From: Pohlia nutans
Taxonomy: Eukaryota > Streptophyta > Bryopsida > Bryales > Mniaceae
Direction: 5' to 3'
Assembly (NCBI GenBank): GCA_022496805.1
Contig: CM040087.1
Span: 33,442,253-33,506,252 of the forward strand
Length of the DNA: 64,000 nucleotides
Positions within the stretch are counted from its first letter, which is position 1, and each line of letters starts with the position of its first letter. Shown here piece after piece: positions 1-9,397 of the stretch. Under the pieces are notes generated by a model, which saw only the letters and a program-made list of their open reading frames with translations, searched no databases and was not told the DNA's origin. The translations under genes were made by a program, and so were the position numbers.

Positions 1-353
1 CTCCAACAAGCATTCTGACATTCATTTTCAATTGAGGTTTTAGCTTTCATTATGCCTATGAGGGCAATACGGGTAAAATCCGTTTGGGTTACGAATTTGG
101 CTAGATGTGGTTGTAGAATTCTTTTTGGCATTCTCTCTTGGCGACGTGTACAAGCCATGTGGGCTTTTTCTTCGACGGAAGATTGCCAAGCCATTCTGGA
201 TAACGTTCCCTTGAGCCTGAGAACACGGACATATACTATTGACGTTGCACGGCTTGATCAAGAAGCCACAAGACTCTGGCAGTTGGGATTCAGAATCACA
301 AGACAAGAGAGGGTTTGGGATTACCACTCCAGCACCGTAAACTGCAGACCTTA
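1..353. other. Unassigned sequence with an open frame
   Basis: A + strand frame from about 52 stays open across this stretch (about 100 residues). I recognise no domain in it. The PIF/Harbinger-like element at 354-1359 interrupts the region, and the flanks rejoin at the TTA duplication, so 1-353 and 1363 onward were once contiguous. It may be part of an old gene or transposon exon; nothing visible decides this. Confidence 0.3.
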
Positions 354-1359
354 GGGCATCCTCAATGGATGTCCCAAAAAGCGGGCGCTAACGACACATG
401 GCGGGAGTCCGCTCTCGTGGCGGGGGTTGGCACAACGGAGGCTTTGCCTGGTAGCGCGACCCGCCATTGCCTTCGCTCGCCACGGTGGCACGGCGACCAC
501 CACGGTCACTATTGACTCGAGCTTCGGAGGATGACGAAGATCAAACATAAGAGCAAGTTTTATGCTTTGATACATATTTTTACAATCATATGGTACCACA
601 TCTCCACTTGACTTTATTCCTTCATGGGCTTGCAAAGACTTTTACTTTGATTTCCAATTCAAAAATATTTTCAAAAGTATTATTAAATTATTTAAATATA
701 AAAGTGTGTATTAAATTAAGCTTAAAGTTAAAAAAATAAAGACCCTAGCTGTAGCAGTTGGGGCCCCAACTAGTATAGCTGGGGTCTCTAGCTGGTGGAG
801 CTGGGGCCCCAACTAGTGCAACTGGGGTCCCCAACTGGTACAGTTGGGGCCCTAACTAGTATAGCTGAGGCCTCAACTAGTGCAGCTGGGTCCCAATTTG
901 AGCCGTAACTAATGCAATTTTTCCCAAATTGTACATATAAGGTGAAAGTAGATTTTTTTTGCACAAATTGCTTTTAGGTAAAGTCCAATTTGTAAAATTC
1001 ATCCACACAATTTTTTATACACATTCTTAACTTAGTGAAGTACTTGGAAAAAAATATGACCAAAATGTTTGTGTAAAATATCATCAAATCATAGAGAGAG
1101 GCTCAGCTCCTCTTTTGCGCTAATTGTTTTCTCCTTGCGTGTCTTTTCAGCCTTCAGTGTGCCATTATGGCCCTTTGACTCCTTTAAGCGAGAGGGCCGC
1201 GTCTCCCTGTAAAACTCAAAAATCTGCCGATATTGGGAGCTGCAATAGCGGACTCGTAAGGGTCGCAGGTGCTGTAGCGCGACCGTTGGGTCAATTTTTT
1301 GGAGAACTCCCTCTTGCAGTCGTTGGCAAGACCCGTTACCGGGTCCATTGAGGATGCTC
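354..1359. mobile_element. PIF/Harbinger-like non-autonomous element
   Basis: The left end reads GGGCATCCTCAATGGA. The right end, reverse-complemented, reads GAGCATCCTCAATGGA, a near-perfect terminal inverted repeat. A TTA trinucleotide flanks both sides (351-353 and 1360-1362); a TTA/TAA duplication is the hallmark of PIF/Harbinger insertions. The element is 1006 bp with no transposase ORF, so it must depend on an enzyme supplied elsewhere. It contains a palindromic minisatellite at 745-893. Family assignment rests on the duplication and end sequence only. Confidence 0.75.
745..893. repeat. Minisatellite of about 22-bp palindromic units
   Basis: About seven units of the type AGCTGGGGCCCCAACTAGT lie head to tail. 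Each unit is itself close to a palindrome (GGGGCCCC core). It is internal to the Harbinger-like element. Confidence 0.7.
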
Positions 1360-1362
1360 TTA

Positions 1363-2152
1363 TGCATACATTCACTGGAACGCCGGAACATTGGTACCAC
1401 AATGACTCATGTTTTTTTCAAAACTATACTTTATTTTTTATTTTATTTTTTAGGCTTTACATAGTATTTGGACCACCCATATGGGACTATATGCGCGCTC
1501 GTAAAACAAAATTGCACTACGAGTTCAAGTTCTACACCTACAATGCCTAACACGCCGAGTATGGCTCTGTAATGCAGGCCATACTATGAAAGCGAACACC
1601 TTCCCGCCACCTCCAAAGTGAGTACCGCCAAAGTCAGTTCCTTCACACATTTATCTGCCAGCACCTCGTCATTGCAATGCCACACACAATGTCCGGTCAT
1701 ATTCATAACAGCGCTGCATATTTGGAGTTAGATCATTCATGATATAGAAATAAAACGAATGGATACAAACCAACGTGAAACACGTACCTATGTACTCCAC
1801 AACTCAAATAGTAGGGGCTGATCGGGGAAACCAATCAAAACAGTCTGGAATGCAAAGCCGGCAACCATCACAACGGTCACAAACCCACTGAGTTTTCTTT
1901 CTGCAAACTCGGCAGACTCGACAAAGATCCGAGCGGCTTGGGATGTGAGTGTCAGGCGCTGGTCTTGCTCAAGCATATGAACGAGGATTGCGGATCGGGA
2001 GTAGTCCGCCAGGAGGTACCAGGCAACCCATGAGAGAATACGCAAGCTCAGTCTGGTACTCTCGGTGTGTAGGTGGTCGTTCATTGCTCTTAATAGCGTG
2101 CTCCTTGAAAACAATGTATGACTTCACGAGAGTTGTGTCTAGGGTGAAAAAT
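1363..2152. other. Unassigned region with minus-strand ORF 1788-2114
   Basis: A minus-strand frame of 108 codons (2114 to 1788) has ordinary protein-like composition, with a hydrophobic stretch near its C-terminus, but I do not recognise it. A CACTA-like element interrupts the region at 2153, and the flank resumes at 4189. It could be an exon of a host gene or an old transposon. 1363-1787 shows nothing identifiable. Confidence 0.25.
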
Positions 2153-2384
2153 CACTACTAGAAAATTCACCGTCCAAATCAATAGAAAAGTGTTGAGGGT
2201 TTCTGTTGAATCGGTCGCGTTGAGCGGGCCATTATTCAACAGAAATCTGTTGAAGTTTTCTGTTGATCTGGTCACCTGAAAATAAAAATAAAAAATTTCA
2301 AAAAAAAAAAAAAAAAACATTTTTTTACTGCCCGGAATTTTCGGGCAAGAAAATGTTTTTAGCTGCCCGGATTTTTAGGGCAGC

Positions 2385-2470
2385 CCAATTTCAACAACTC
2401 CGTTGACAATCGGGTTTGAACTCGTGACCTTACATTTAACACTCAACACTCTAACCAATCCATCACACTT
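2385..2470 (-). repeat. tRNA-like (SINE-type) module
   Basis: Read on the minus strand, this has a box-A-like GATTGGTTAGAGTG followed by a box-B-like GAGTTCAAACCC at pol III spacing. It has no complete cloverleaf or clear anticodon arm. It sits next to a GCCCGG-rich segment. A related arrangement occurs at about 6165-6350 in another CACTA-like element. Confidence 0.4.
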
Positions 2471-2540
2471 AGAATTTGATGAACATAGAACTATTTTTTT
2501 CTTACATAAACACTTACAATTCGATGTTTTGGAATTCAGC

Positions 2541-2882
2541 AGACTTTGGCGGCCATTTTGACATAGTAAATTAACTTTTTTCAAAAACCTTTGGATTAAG
2601 AAAAGTTGGGAAATCAAGTTAAGTTTCATCTCCAAAAATCCGTTTGTGATTTGAAGCCTCCAGTCAAAAGTTATAGACAAAAATCAGAGAGGATGTTTGA
2701 AAATATCAATGAAAATATTCCTTGCTACCCCACTCTAAATTTTGTCTAAAACTTTTGAATGGAGGCTCAAAATCACAAACGGGTTTTCGGAGATGAAACT
2801 TAACTTCATTTCGCAACTTTTCTTGGTTCAAAGATTTTTGAAAAAAGTTGTTTTACTATGACAAAATGGCCTATAAAGTTTG
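2541..2882. repeat. Long inverted repeat (fold-back) inside the CACTA-like element
   Basis: Arms at about 2541-2672 and 2749-2882 are inverted copies with scattered mismatches. Shared blocks include TTAAGTTTCATCTCC and GCCATTTTG-CATAGTAAA. The spacer is about 75 bp, so a transcript would fold into a hairpin of about 130 bp. Confidence 0.65.
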
Positions 2883-2884
2883 CG

Positions 2885-3095
2885 TTTAAAAAAAATAAAA
2901 TTGTGAATGATTAAGTTAATCCTTAAATCATAGAGGGGGTAAGGGAAAAACCTAGATGTGTTATAGGATGTTACTTTTGCAACTTTGATGAAGTTTGGTC
3001 CAAAAGAGAAAATGAAAAGCATGATGTTTAGTAATTATCTATATGGTCAAACTTCCAAAAAGAGTTTTAAATACTCATTTTAATGAATTTAGATT
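2885..3095. repeat. Dispersed repeat, copy 1 (related to 62170-62390)
   Basis: This block matches 62170-62390 in the same orientation with many substitutions. Shared blocks include CCTAAATCATAGAGGGG, CCTAGATGTGTTATA, TTTGGTCCAA and AATGAATTTAGA. In both places it directly follows a long inverted repeat. Confidence 0.55.
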
Positions 3096-3844
3096 CATTT
3101 ACCATTTGACATTCACCAAAATTACGTACTAATTCTACATTTAGAATATGGAATTTGGTATGATTAATTAAAACTAAACATTCTATTCTAAAATTTTAAA
3201 AGCAAAAGTTTCGAAGGAGAGAACATCATTAGTTTTCCAAAGTAGTAAGTTTTATAACACTAAGACAATATTGAGGTCTATGTCGTTGAAAAATTCCTTA
3301 CTAAACCTCAATATTGCAAATGAAATGTATCAAACAACACTAGAACATGATCTCTCCCCCCCCCAAGTTCGACAAGATATTAAAATTTGAAAATATCATT
3401 TCCTAACCATGGGCAGTCACTGCTATTTGGGTGCGACCAAAATATGGTCGATTGGTCACTTAGGGGTTAATGAGTTCAATTGATTGAATGTTTCAAAAAA
3501 CCGGATTACTGTGTAGAAACAAAAAGAAGATTCCAAGTTTCTAGCACAGAGAGATTTAGAGAAGAAAGAAAGAAAAAGGTTCACAGATGACTGACTGTTG
3601 TCCCATTTAAGTGGGTTTATTTATTGGGGCGTCCATGTGATTGTTTCAGATGGAGCTAAAAGTTAGTCAGCAGCCGAAGTGTGTCAAGATTCACCCTCAA
3701 TAGCTTTAATTTAGGGAATATCAAGCTGCTTGTCTTCTGTTGTTGTTTGTCAGGGATGATGAAAGTCTGCAAAATTGCAGTTGTATAATCCAATTACATA
3801 AAACACCCATTCTAGTACTAAATGATTACAAAACTCTCATATAA
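3096..3844. other. AT-rich interior of the CACTA-like element
   Basis: No ORF, RNA gene or clear repeat is seen here. A C-run lies near 3357. Confidence 0.4.
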
Positions 3845-4008
3845 AGTGCAAAAGATTCAAAAGGTTCAAGAATATTCAAAAGATTCTAGAATACTCCAAT
3901 AGATTCTATAATATTTTGATAGATTCCAGAATATTCTAAAATATTTTCAAAAGATTCACAAAAGATTCTAAAAGATTCTAAAAGATTCCAACAGATTCCA
4001 AAAAGATT
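3845..4008. repeat. Subterminal repeats, AAAGATTC(C/T) units
   Basis: More than ten degenerate copies of AAAGATTC(C/T) lie near the right end of the CACTA-like element. The reverse complement, GGAATCTTT, recurs at 6765-6815 next to another CACTACTAG end, which ties the two ends to one family. Confidence 0.6.
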
Positions 4009-4188
4009 CCATTTTCACTAAAATTTTGTTGATTTGGTCACTGTACTATTTCAATCAACAGAAAAGTAAGCATCAAACTGTTGACTTTTACAAAAAAATT
4101 ACAAATCAGTGAAATCGGTCATTGTAGTACCCCGAACAATATAAATCTGTTGAATTTCTGTTGATTTGGTCATGATTTTCTAGTAGTG

Positions 4189-4632
4189 TGGTCTGTTGGA
4201 CCCGAAGTAGGGCCGTTAAACAGCTGCCGAGGCAAGAGACTCCATGTTTTAGCATGCCAGAACTGCTCACCGTACCTGTGAGCGAAGGCTTCATCAACAA
4301 CTGGCTTGTCATACAGTCCGAGTTCACCTCGTACGACCTCAACTATATTGTCAATGTCTTGATGGCTACGCCGCCCACTGGAGTTGTCGAAATTGGATCT
4401 GCTGTCGTTGGATTGTAAGTCTGGTGCTCCAAGTGTCTAGTCCAAATCATCATCCTTAGAGGAAGCCCACTCGTCTGCAAGTGTTTGTGTTGTTGGTGGT
4501 TCTGCTAGTTGCGACATGTATTCACAGCACCGCTCTCTCACTTTCTGGATGCCAAGCTACACACCAAAATCGGCCTCCACCACCCAGTCACCATCTACCG
4601 TATCATCCAAAAAACTCGATTTCATGTCATTG
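4189..4632 (+). other. Unrecognised exon-like segment
   Basis: A + frame is open from 4188 to about 4418 and meets a splice-donor-like TGTAAGT near 4412. Its middle (LLTVPVSEGFIN) loosely resembles a conceptual translation at 7690-7760 (RTVVPLAAHEGFID), so the two may be duplicated pieces of one unknown gene. I recognise no domain. It is flanked on both sides by CACTACTAG element ends. Confidence 0.25.
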
Positions 4633-4700
4633 CACTACTAGAAAATGGCGTCCAAATCAACGAAAACACAACAGATTTTTGTTCATTTGTGCACTGCATC
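4633..4700. mobile_element. CACTA-like terminal fragment
   Basis: It begins CACTACTAGAAAATGGCG and continues GTCCAAATCAACGAAAA, matching the left end at 2153. It stops after 68 bp where element 4701-6612 begins, apparently interrupted by that insertion. Confidence 0.5.
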
Positions 4701-5339
4701 CACTAGTACAAACCATGGCATTTTGTCACCAATCAAATTTTGCAAAAAACATCAAACTCGTATGTTGGTGCTATGTAGCACCAATGTTGGTGATAAAAAT
4801 ACATTCTCACCTCTATTCATGTTTGTATGTGAAATTTACATGGATTTCATAGTTTTAACAATTCGATGTCTATTATTCGTATATTGTTGGATTTTAAAGC
4901 CAATTGAAGCATATAACCAATTCATTTTTATTTTATTTTTCACGTCTTATCAGTACTCTGATTTTTTCATAATTTAATAATTCGTTATTGTTGAAACAAT
5001 AAACTTTTATCATGTATTCGAGACTACGTTATTCTTGTATGTATTAAATTTATGTTTAGGATGTGTTGCATATTTTTATCACAACATTCAACAACGTATG
5101 ATGATTTATATTCGCGTCATCTTTTAGTTAGTGAACAATATCACATAACATAAGAAATAGATGTATTATGTCCTACATAAATTTCAAGAAATTCATGGAT
5201 TATGGCTTATTAAGTAAATTTGAGAAATACGCAAATTATGTTCTACGTGAATTTGAGAAATACATGAATTATGTTTTACGTGAATTTCAAAAAAACATCC
5301 TCTTATTATTAAAATACAAGAGCTCCTCATCAAACACTT

Positions 5340-6090
5340 TACAACATCTACACATGAAAAAATGTTCAAAAATGTTTTGTATTGCAAAAGTTATGAAGGT
5401 TTAAAATTACTAGATGTTTTTCTAACTTTGCTGTCACTTTAAATTTAATACAGAAAATCTCTTAAATTTTTTTCCAATTTTTTTATTGGAGTACAATCCT
5501 CATTACAATACCTACCCATGCAAAAAAAAAAAAACGATAAAAAATGTATTGTATTGCAAAAGTTATAAAGGTTTAAAAATTACTACACGTTTTTCTAACT
5601 TTGCTGTCACTTTAAATTGAATAAAGAAAACTCCTAAATATTTTACTAATTTTTTTTATTGGAGCACGTTCCTCATTACAATACTTACCCATGAAAAAAA
5701 AGAACGATAAAAAATGTATTGTATTGCAAAAGTTATAAAGGTTTAAAAATTACTACATGTTTTTCTAACTCTACTGTCACTTTAAATTGAATACAGAAAC
5801 TCCTAAATATTTTACAATTTTTTTTTACTGGAGCACGTTCCTCATTACAATACCTACCCATGAAAAAAAAAAACGATCAAAAATGTATTGTATAGCAAAA
5901 GTTATAAAGGTTTAAAAATTACTACATGTTTTTTTAACTCTGCTGTCACTTTAAATTGAATACAGAAAAACTCCTAAATGTTTTACTTAATTTTTTTTAT
6001 TGAAGTACGTTCCTCATTACAATACCTGCCCCTGAAAAAAAAAAAAACGTTCAAAAATGTATTGTATTGCAAAAGTTATGACCATTTGAA
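5340..6090. repeat. Tandem repeat, about 170-174 bp x 5
   Basis: GTATTGCAAAAG recurs at 5379, 5551, 5721, 5890 (one mismatch) and 6064, a spacing of 169-174 bp. Each unit also holds CTGTCACTTTAAATT and a block like GTTCCTCATTACAATACC. Units diverge mainly in homopolymer lengths. ORFs across the array are by-products. Confidence 0.8.
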
Positions 6091-6164
6091 AATTTTACCA
6101 AACAATGTAAATTGCTGAATTTTTTCGGTAATTGTATATTATCGATATTTCAAGCGTTACGTAC

Positions 6165-6240
6165 GTGAGAACTGCGTTGGGAAAGTGGTGATAGTCTCTC
6201 TACCCATAACCATGAGGTCTTGAGTTCGACTCTCATGGCC
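6165..6240 (+). repeat. tRNA-like (SINE-type) module
   Basis: GTGGTGATAGTCTCTCTACCC followed by GAGTTCGACTCTC resembles pol III boxes A and B of tRNA-derived SINE heads. The full cloverleaf is not intact. It is embedded in the CACTA-like element, next to a GGGCAGC-type segment also found beside the module at 2385-2470. Confidence 0.4.
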
Positions 6241-6672
6241 GACATGTGATGACGTGGAGTTGTGGGTTGACCGCGATGACGTGGAGTGGACTCGGTATTG
6301 ACTAGGACCCAAAGTGAAAGGTGTAATAGTAGCTTCGGGCAGCCAAATTTTCCGGGCAGCGCAGATTTTTTTCACAGTATTCAAATTTCACAACATTCAA
6401 ATTTCACAAAAAAATGATATTTCAGAATTTGTAAATTGAAGAGGATTACGTGATTTGCAATATCAATGTAATGCAGTGGATTAATTTTTTGTTTTATGAC
6501 AGAGTGTTCAAAAGCACCAATTAATTACAATTCAAAAGTTAGTGCATCATTGAAAATGCACCAATTTATTGGTGCAAAACTCAGTGGCAAAATACTATGT
6601 TTTGTACTAGTGATTTCTGAATCTTTTGTTCATGTAGCCAAAACACTTGCTCCATTTCTGTTGATCTTAGCA

Positions 6673-6830
6673 CACTACTAGAAAATCGTGACCAAATCAA
6701 CATAAAAGCAACTAATTTATGTTGTTTGGGGCACTGCAATGACCGATTTCACTAATGTTTGAACTTTTTGGAATCTTTTTGGAATCTTTGCAATCTTTGG
6801 AATCTTTTGCTAACATTGCTAAAAATATGC
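6673..6830. mobile_element. CACTA-like terminal fragment, inverted relative to 2153-4188
   Basis: It starts CACTACTAGAAAATCGTGAC and matches the right end of the 2153-4188 element read inward, including GCACTGCAATGACCGATTTC and the GGAATCTTT subterminal repeats (6765-6815). No partner end is found downstream, so it is truncated. Confidence 0.5.
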
Positions 6831-6889
6831 AAATTGAAAAAAGAAGATGCTCTAAGGCATCATGACTTCCTCAAAAAGAAACAATTCAA

Positions 6890-7130
6890 AAAAAATTCGA
6901 ATTTTTTCAAGATACAAAAAAATCCCTGCATATAATACTGAAAAAAAAAATGAAAAAAATGTTTTTTTTTACATCGTTAAAAATATTCAAAGTCTGCAGG
7001 GAAAAATAAACAGCTCCAGCCGTCAAAAAAAAAATTAAAAAAAAATTTGAATTTTTTTTAGATACACAAAAATCCCTGCATGAAATAGTGCAAAAAAAAA
7101 TTGAAAAAAAAACTTTTTGTACATGGCAAA
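6890..7130. repeat. Two-copy direct repeat, period about 151 bp
   Basis: GATACA(A/C)AAAAATCCCTGCAT with its A-rich flanks occurs near 6911 and near 7061. The surrounding bases are homopolymer-rich. No gene is seen. Confidence 0.5.
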
Positions 7131-7983
7131 CGAATCGCCAATGGTTAAGTTCTTTTATAATTAACAAGATAATTCATACACTTGCATGAACGTTGTATGT
7201 GGTGTGGAAATTTCCATTCCAACATCTTTTAATCAAACACCCCAACTGAGGAGGATACTCTTCCTTTTAAAAATATGGTCTTGTATCGTTCGCCTTCTCT
7301 TTCTTCTTCATTTCCTCGACATTGCCAAGGTCCAGAAAAGCTCTCCCAAGCTTTGAGTTTGCAGTAATGGGAGGAGTGGCCGGGTCCTTCGGTACCTTCA
7401 GTGTGCACATGAGTTTCATATTGGCCAGCTTGAACTTGAGCACAGGGTTTCTTTCCGCAGCCAAGGGTACTACCGGTACCGGCAGTTGATCTAATACTCT
7501 GTTCAACAGCACGTGTTCACGATTTTGTCATTAAATTTATGCTCAGCTTTGGAGCTCCTAGGAGTAGAAGAATGATGAAATCATGTTTATGACGTTGGTT
7601 TTAAATTGACTGATGTGTTGATAGACAGTTATGCATTGTCAATTAACTCTCCATTTTGTGCATGCAGGAGTGATAAACTTTAGTCTTACACGCACTGTCG
7701 TCCCATTAGCTGCACACGAAGGCTTCATAGATACACATGCAACGTTCATCATTGAACCTGGTGATATAAGATTTGGCCCCATTTGAATCTTATCTTTCAC
7801 AACATCATTTTCAACTAATCTGGAGGTCTGCTGGTTTGTTTCATTTGCTCAGAGCTTGGCAGGATTATGGAGTCTTTAGAATTGCCGATTTCAAGAAGCG
7901 AAGTCGAATGTCAAATTCATGTCATTTTGAAGAGGGACCATTCAAACTTCAATCTGATAAACATTTCATCCTCTGTTGTGAAG
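7131..7983. other. Unassigned region upstream of the first E gene remnant
   Basis: A minus-strand frame (7512 to 7267, 81 codons) and a + strand frame (7773-7983) are open, but neither is recognised. The + strand around 7690-7760 has the weak similarity to 4250-4320 noted there. It may hold decayed upstream exons of the E-type gene that becomes recognisable at 7984. Confidence 0.25.
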
Positions 7984-8526
7984 GTGCTTCTATCCGTGCA
8001 GCCAGGGCCTGCAATCGTCACATTGTAGCTCTAAAAAGTGATTCAAAGCTATTTAACGAGGTCTTAAAACCACTCGTAGCTCCCCAAATTCGTACAACTC
8101 CACCTCTCACTACTCCAATCCAGCTCGATGATGACGATGAAGACACATTTCCTGACGAGCCCTTTGACAAAATATGTGAGTAAGTTTCATTGGTCAAGTA
8201 ATGCAAATTGCAAGTACAAGTTATTACATCTACATGTGCATGATGTTTTCTAATATTTGATGTCCTCTTATTTGCAGTTTGACAAGTCTGTCTCCAATAA
8301 AACGGCGCCATTTGATTCGTAAACACGCGTTCTAGACTTTGCTCACTCTTGACAGTTCTCCTCAAGGATTGCCAGTATACGCCGAAGCATTGAATTGGCA
8401 ACAGCCTTTGCCAATGCTAGTTCGGATAGTTCCTCTAACTCTTCCACACCGCATCGACTATATGATCCACGAGTGCTCTCATATTTCGATGTGAGTGCTA
8501 TTGAATCTGATGGAGAATCAATTTGA
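7984..8526 (+). pseudogene. E-family methyltransferase-like gene, C-terminal remnant (copy A)
   Basis: Three exons align with the last exons of the gene at 32550-44283. 7984-8179 begins at AG|GTGCTTC and encodes a motif I/II segment (GASIRAARACNRHIVAL). It ends at GA|GTAAGT, the same phase as the full copy. 8278 onward encodes a basic PIKRR stretch but stops at TAG 8333-8335. 8356-8526 starts after TTGACAG, encodes GLPVYAEA, then needs a frameshift to reach FANAS and the serine-rich, acidic tail ending at TGA 8524-8526. The upstream catalytic part is missing. In the family this region would bind AdoMet; this copy is dead. Confidence 0.65.
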
Positions 8527-8549
8527 TTGTATGGCTTGATTGCTTTGTA

Positions 8550-8960
8550 TTTACAAAGCATTTGAAAGTTTATAATGATCTTGAATGCATTGCCTTTACA
8601 TAACCGTGAATGTTTATAATGATCTTGAATGCTTACTCTTTACAATTCTTTTGATAATTCATAATGCTTTGTCTTTACAATTCTTTTAAAAGTTTATAAT
8701 GATCTTGAATGCTTTGTATTTACAAATTATTTGAAAGTTTATAATGATCTTGACTGCATTGTCTTTACATAACCTTGAAAGTTTATAATGATCTTGAATA
8801 CATTGTCTTTACATGACCTTGAAAGTTTATAATGATCTTGAATACATTGTCTTTACATGACCTTGAAATTTTATAATGATCTTGAATGCTTTGTCTTTAC
8901 AAATCCTTTGAATGTTTACAATGACTTTGATTGCTTTGGCACTTTCTATGATTTGAATGT
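8550..8960. repeat. Tandem repeat, 44-45 bp, about 8-9 copies
   Basis: TATAATGATCTTGAAT recurs at 8571, 8615, 8695, 8740, 8784, 8828 and 8872, with a degenerate copy near 8660. Units also share TTTGTCTTTACA. The array lies downstream of the copy-A coding remnant and inside the same E remnant. Confidence 0.8.
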
Positions 8961-9224
8961 TTTAAATGTCATTGTATGCTTTGGTGATATTCAATAACTT
9001 GATCGATGTCCGTGGAGACCCTAAACCATTTGAATGTTTTAAGAGATTTAAATGTTTTGACACATTTGAATGTGTAGCCTCAAATTAAGGCATCAATGAT
9101 TTAGGCATCAATGTTCTGAATGCCATACATTATTGTTGAATGGGATTAATTATTCAAATTCTTTGAATGTTTTCATTGTTTTGAAGCTACTAAATTCCCT
9201 AAACTACGTGCAAACAGACTCTTC

Positions 9225-9390
9225 AAACCACGGCTATAGGTCCTTTTATTGAAACCATTAACTACAAATATTCATTTATTACACCCTAAATCCGCGGTAA
9301 TAGGAGGTGCTTCAAAATTCAAAACCCTGAATTTTTTCCAAAATCTCTGCTCACTGCTCACCGCTCACTACTCACTGCTCACATACTAGC
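9225..9390 (+). mobile_element. Right terminal region of E remnant A
   Basis: It has a subterminal CCGCGGTAATAGG-like motif (about 9294), then a run of GCTCACTGCTCACCGCTCAC and the end motif GCTCACATACTAGC. The same order appears at the right end of the full E element (44870-44944) and inverted at 12848 and 27814. The decayed Copia fragment abuts it directly. Confidence 0.65.
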
Positions 9391-9397
9391 ATTTCCC

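Larger units (their letters stand above)
2153..4188. mobile_element. CACTA-like DNA transposon remnant, non-autonomous
   Basis: The left end is CACTACTAGAAAATTCACCG. The right end, reverse-complemented, is CACTACTAGAAAATCATGAC. CACTA ends are diagnostic of the CMC/En-Spm superfamily. Both ends carry subterminal repeats (CAACAGAAA/TCTGTTGA; AAAGATTCC-type at 3845-4008), as is usual for this group. No transposase ORF is present. The flanking triplets (AAT and TGG) do not match, so the expected 3-bp duplication is not seen. It contains a tRNA-like module (2385-2470) and a fold-back (2541-2882). Confidence 0.65.
4701..6612. mobile_element. Second CACTA-like element with CACTAGTAC ends
   Basis: The left end is CACTAGTACAAACCATGGCA. 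The right end, reverse-complemented, is CACTAGTACAAAACATAGTA. The inverted similarity continues inward (CATTTTG, GGTGCAAAA). Flanking triplets are ATC and ATT, a near-match to the 3-bp duplication expected of CACTA elements. It lacks a transposase ORF. Its interior is AT-rich, with a 170-bp tandem array (5340-6090) and a tRNA-like module (6165-6240). It sits inside the fragment that starts at 4633. Confidence 0.6.

Noticed and set aside
2385..2470. Functional tRNA gene on the minus strand
   Set aside because: Box-like sequences are present, but no full cloverleaf, acceptor stem or clear anticodon can be formed.
6907..7167. Hydrophobic minus-strand ORF
   Set aside because: Encoded by T-rich direct repeats; composition artefact.
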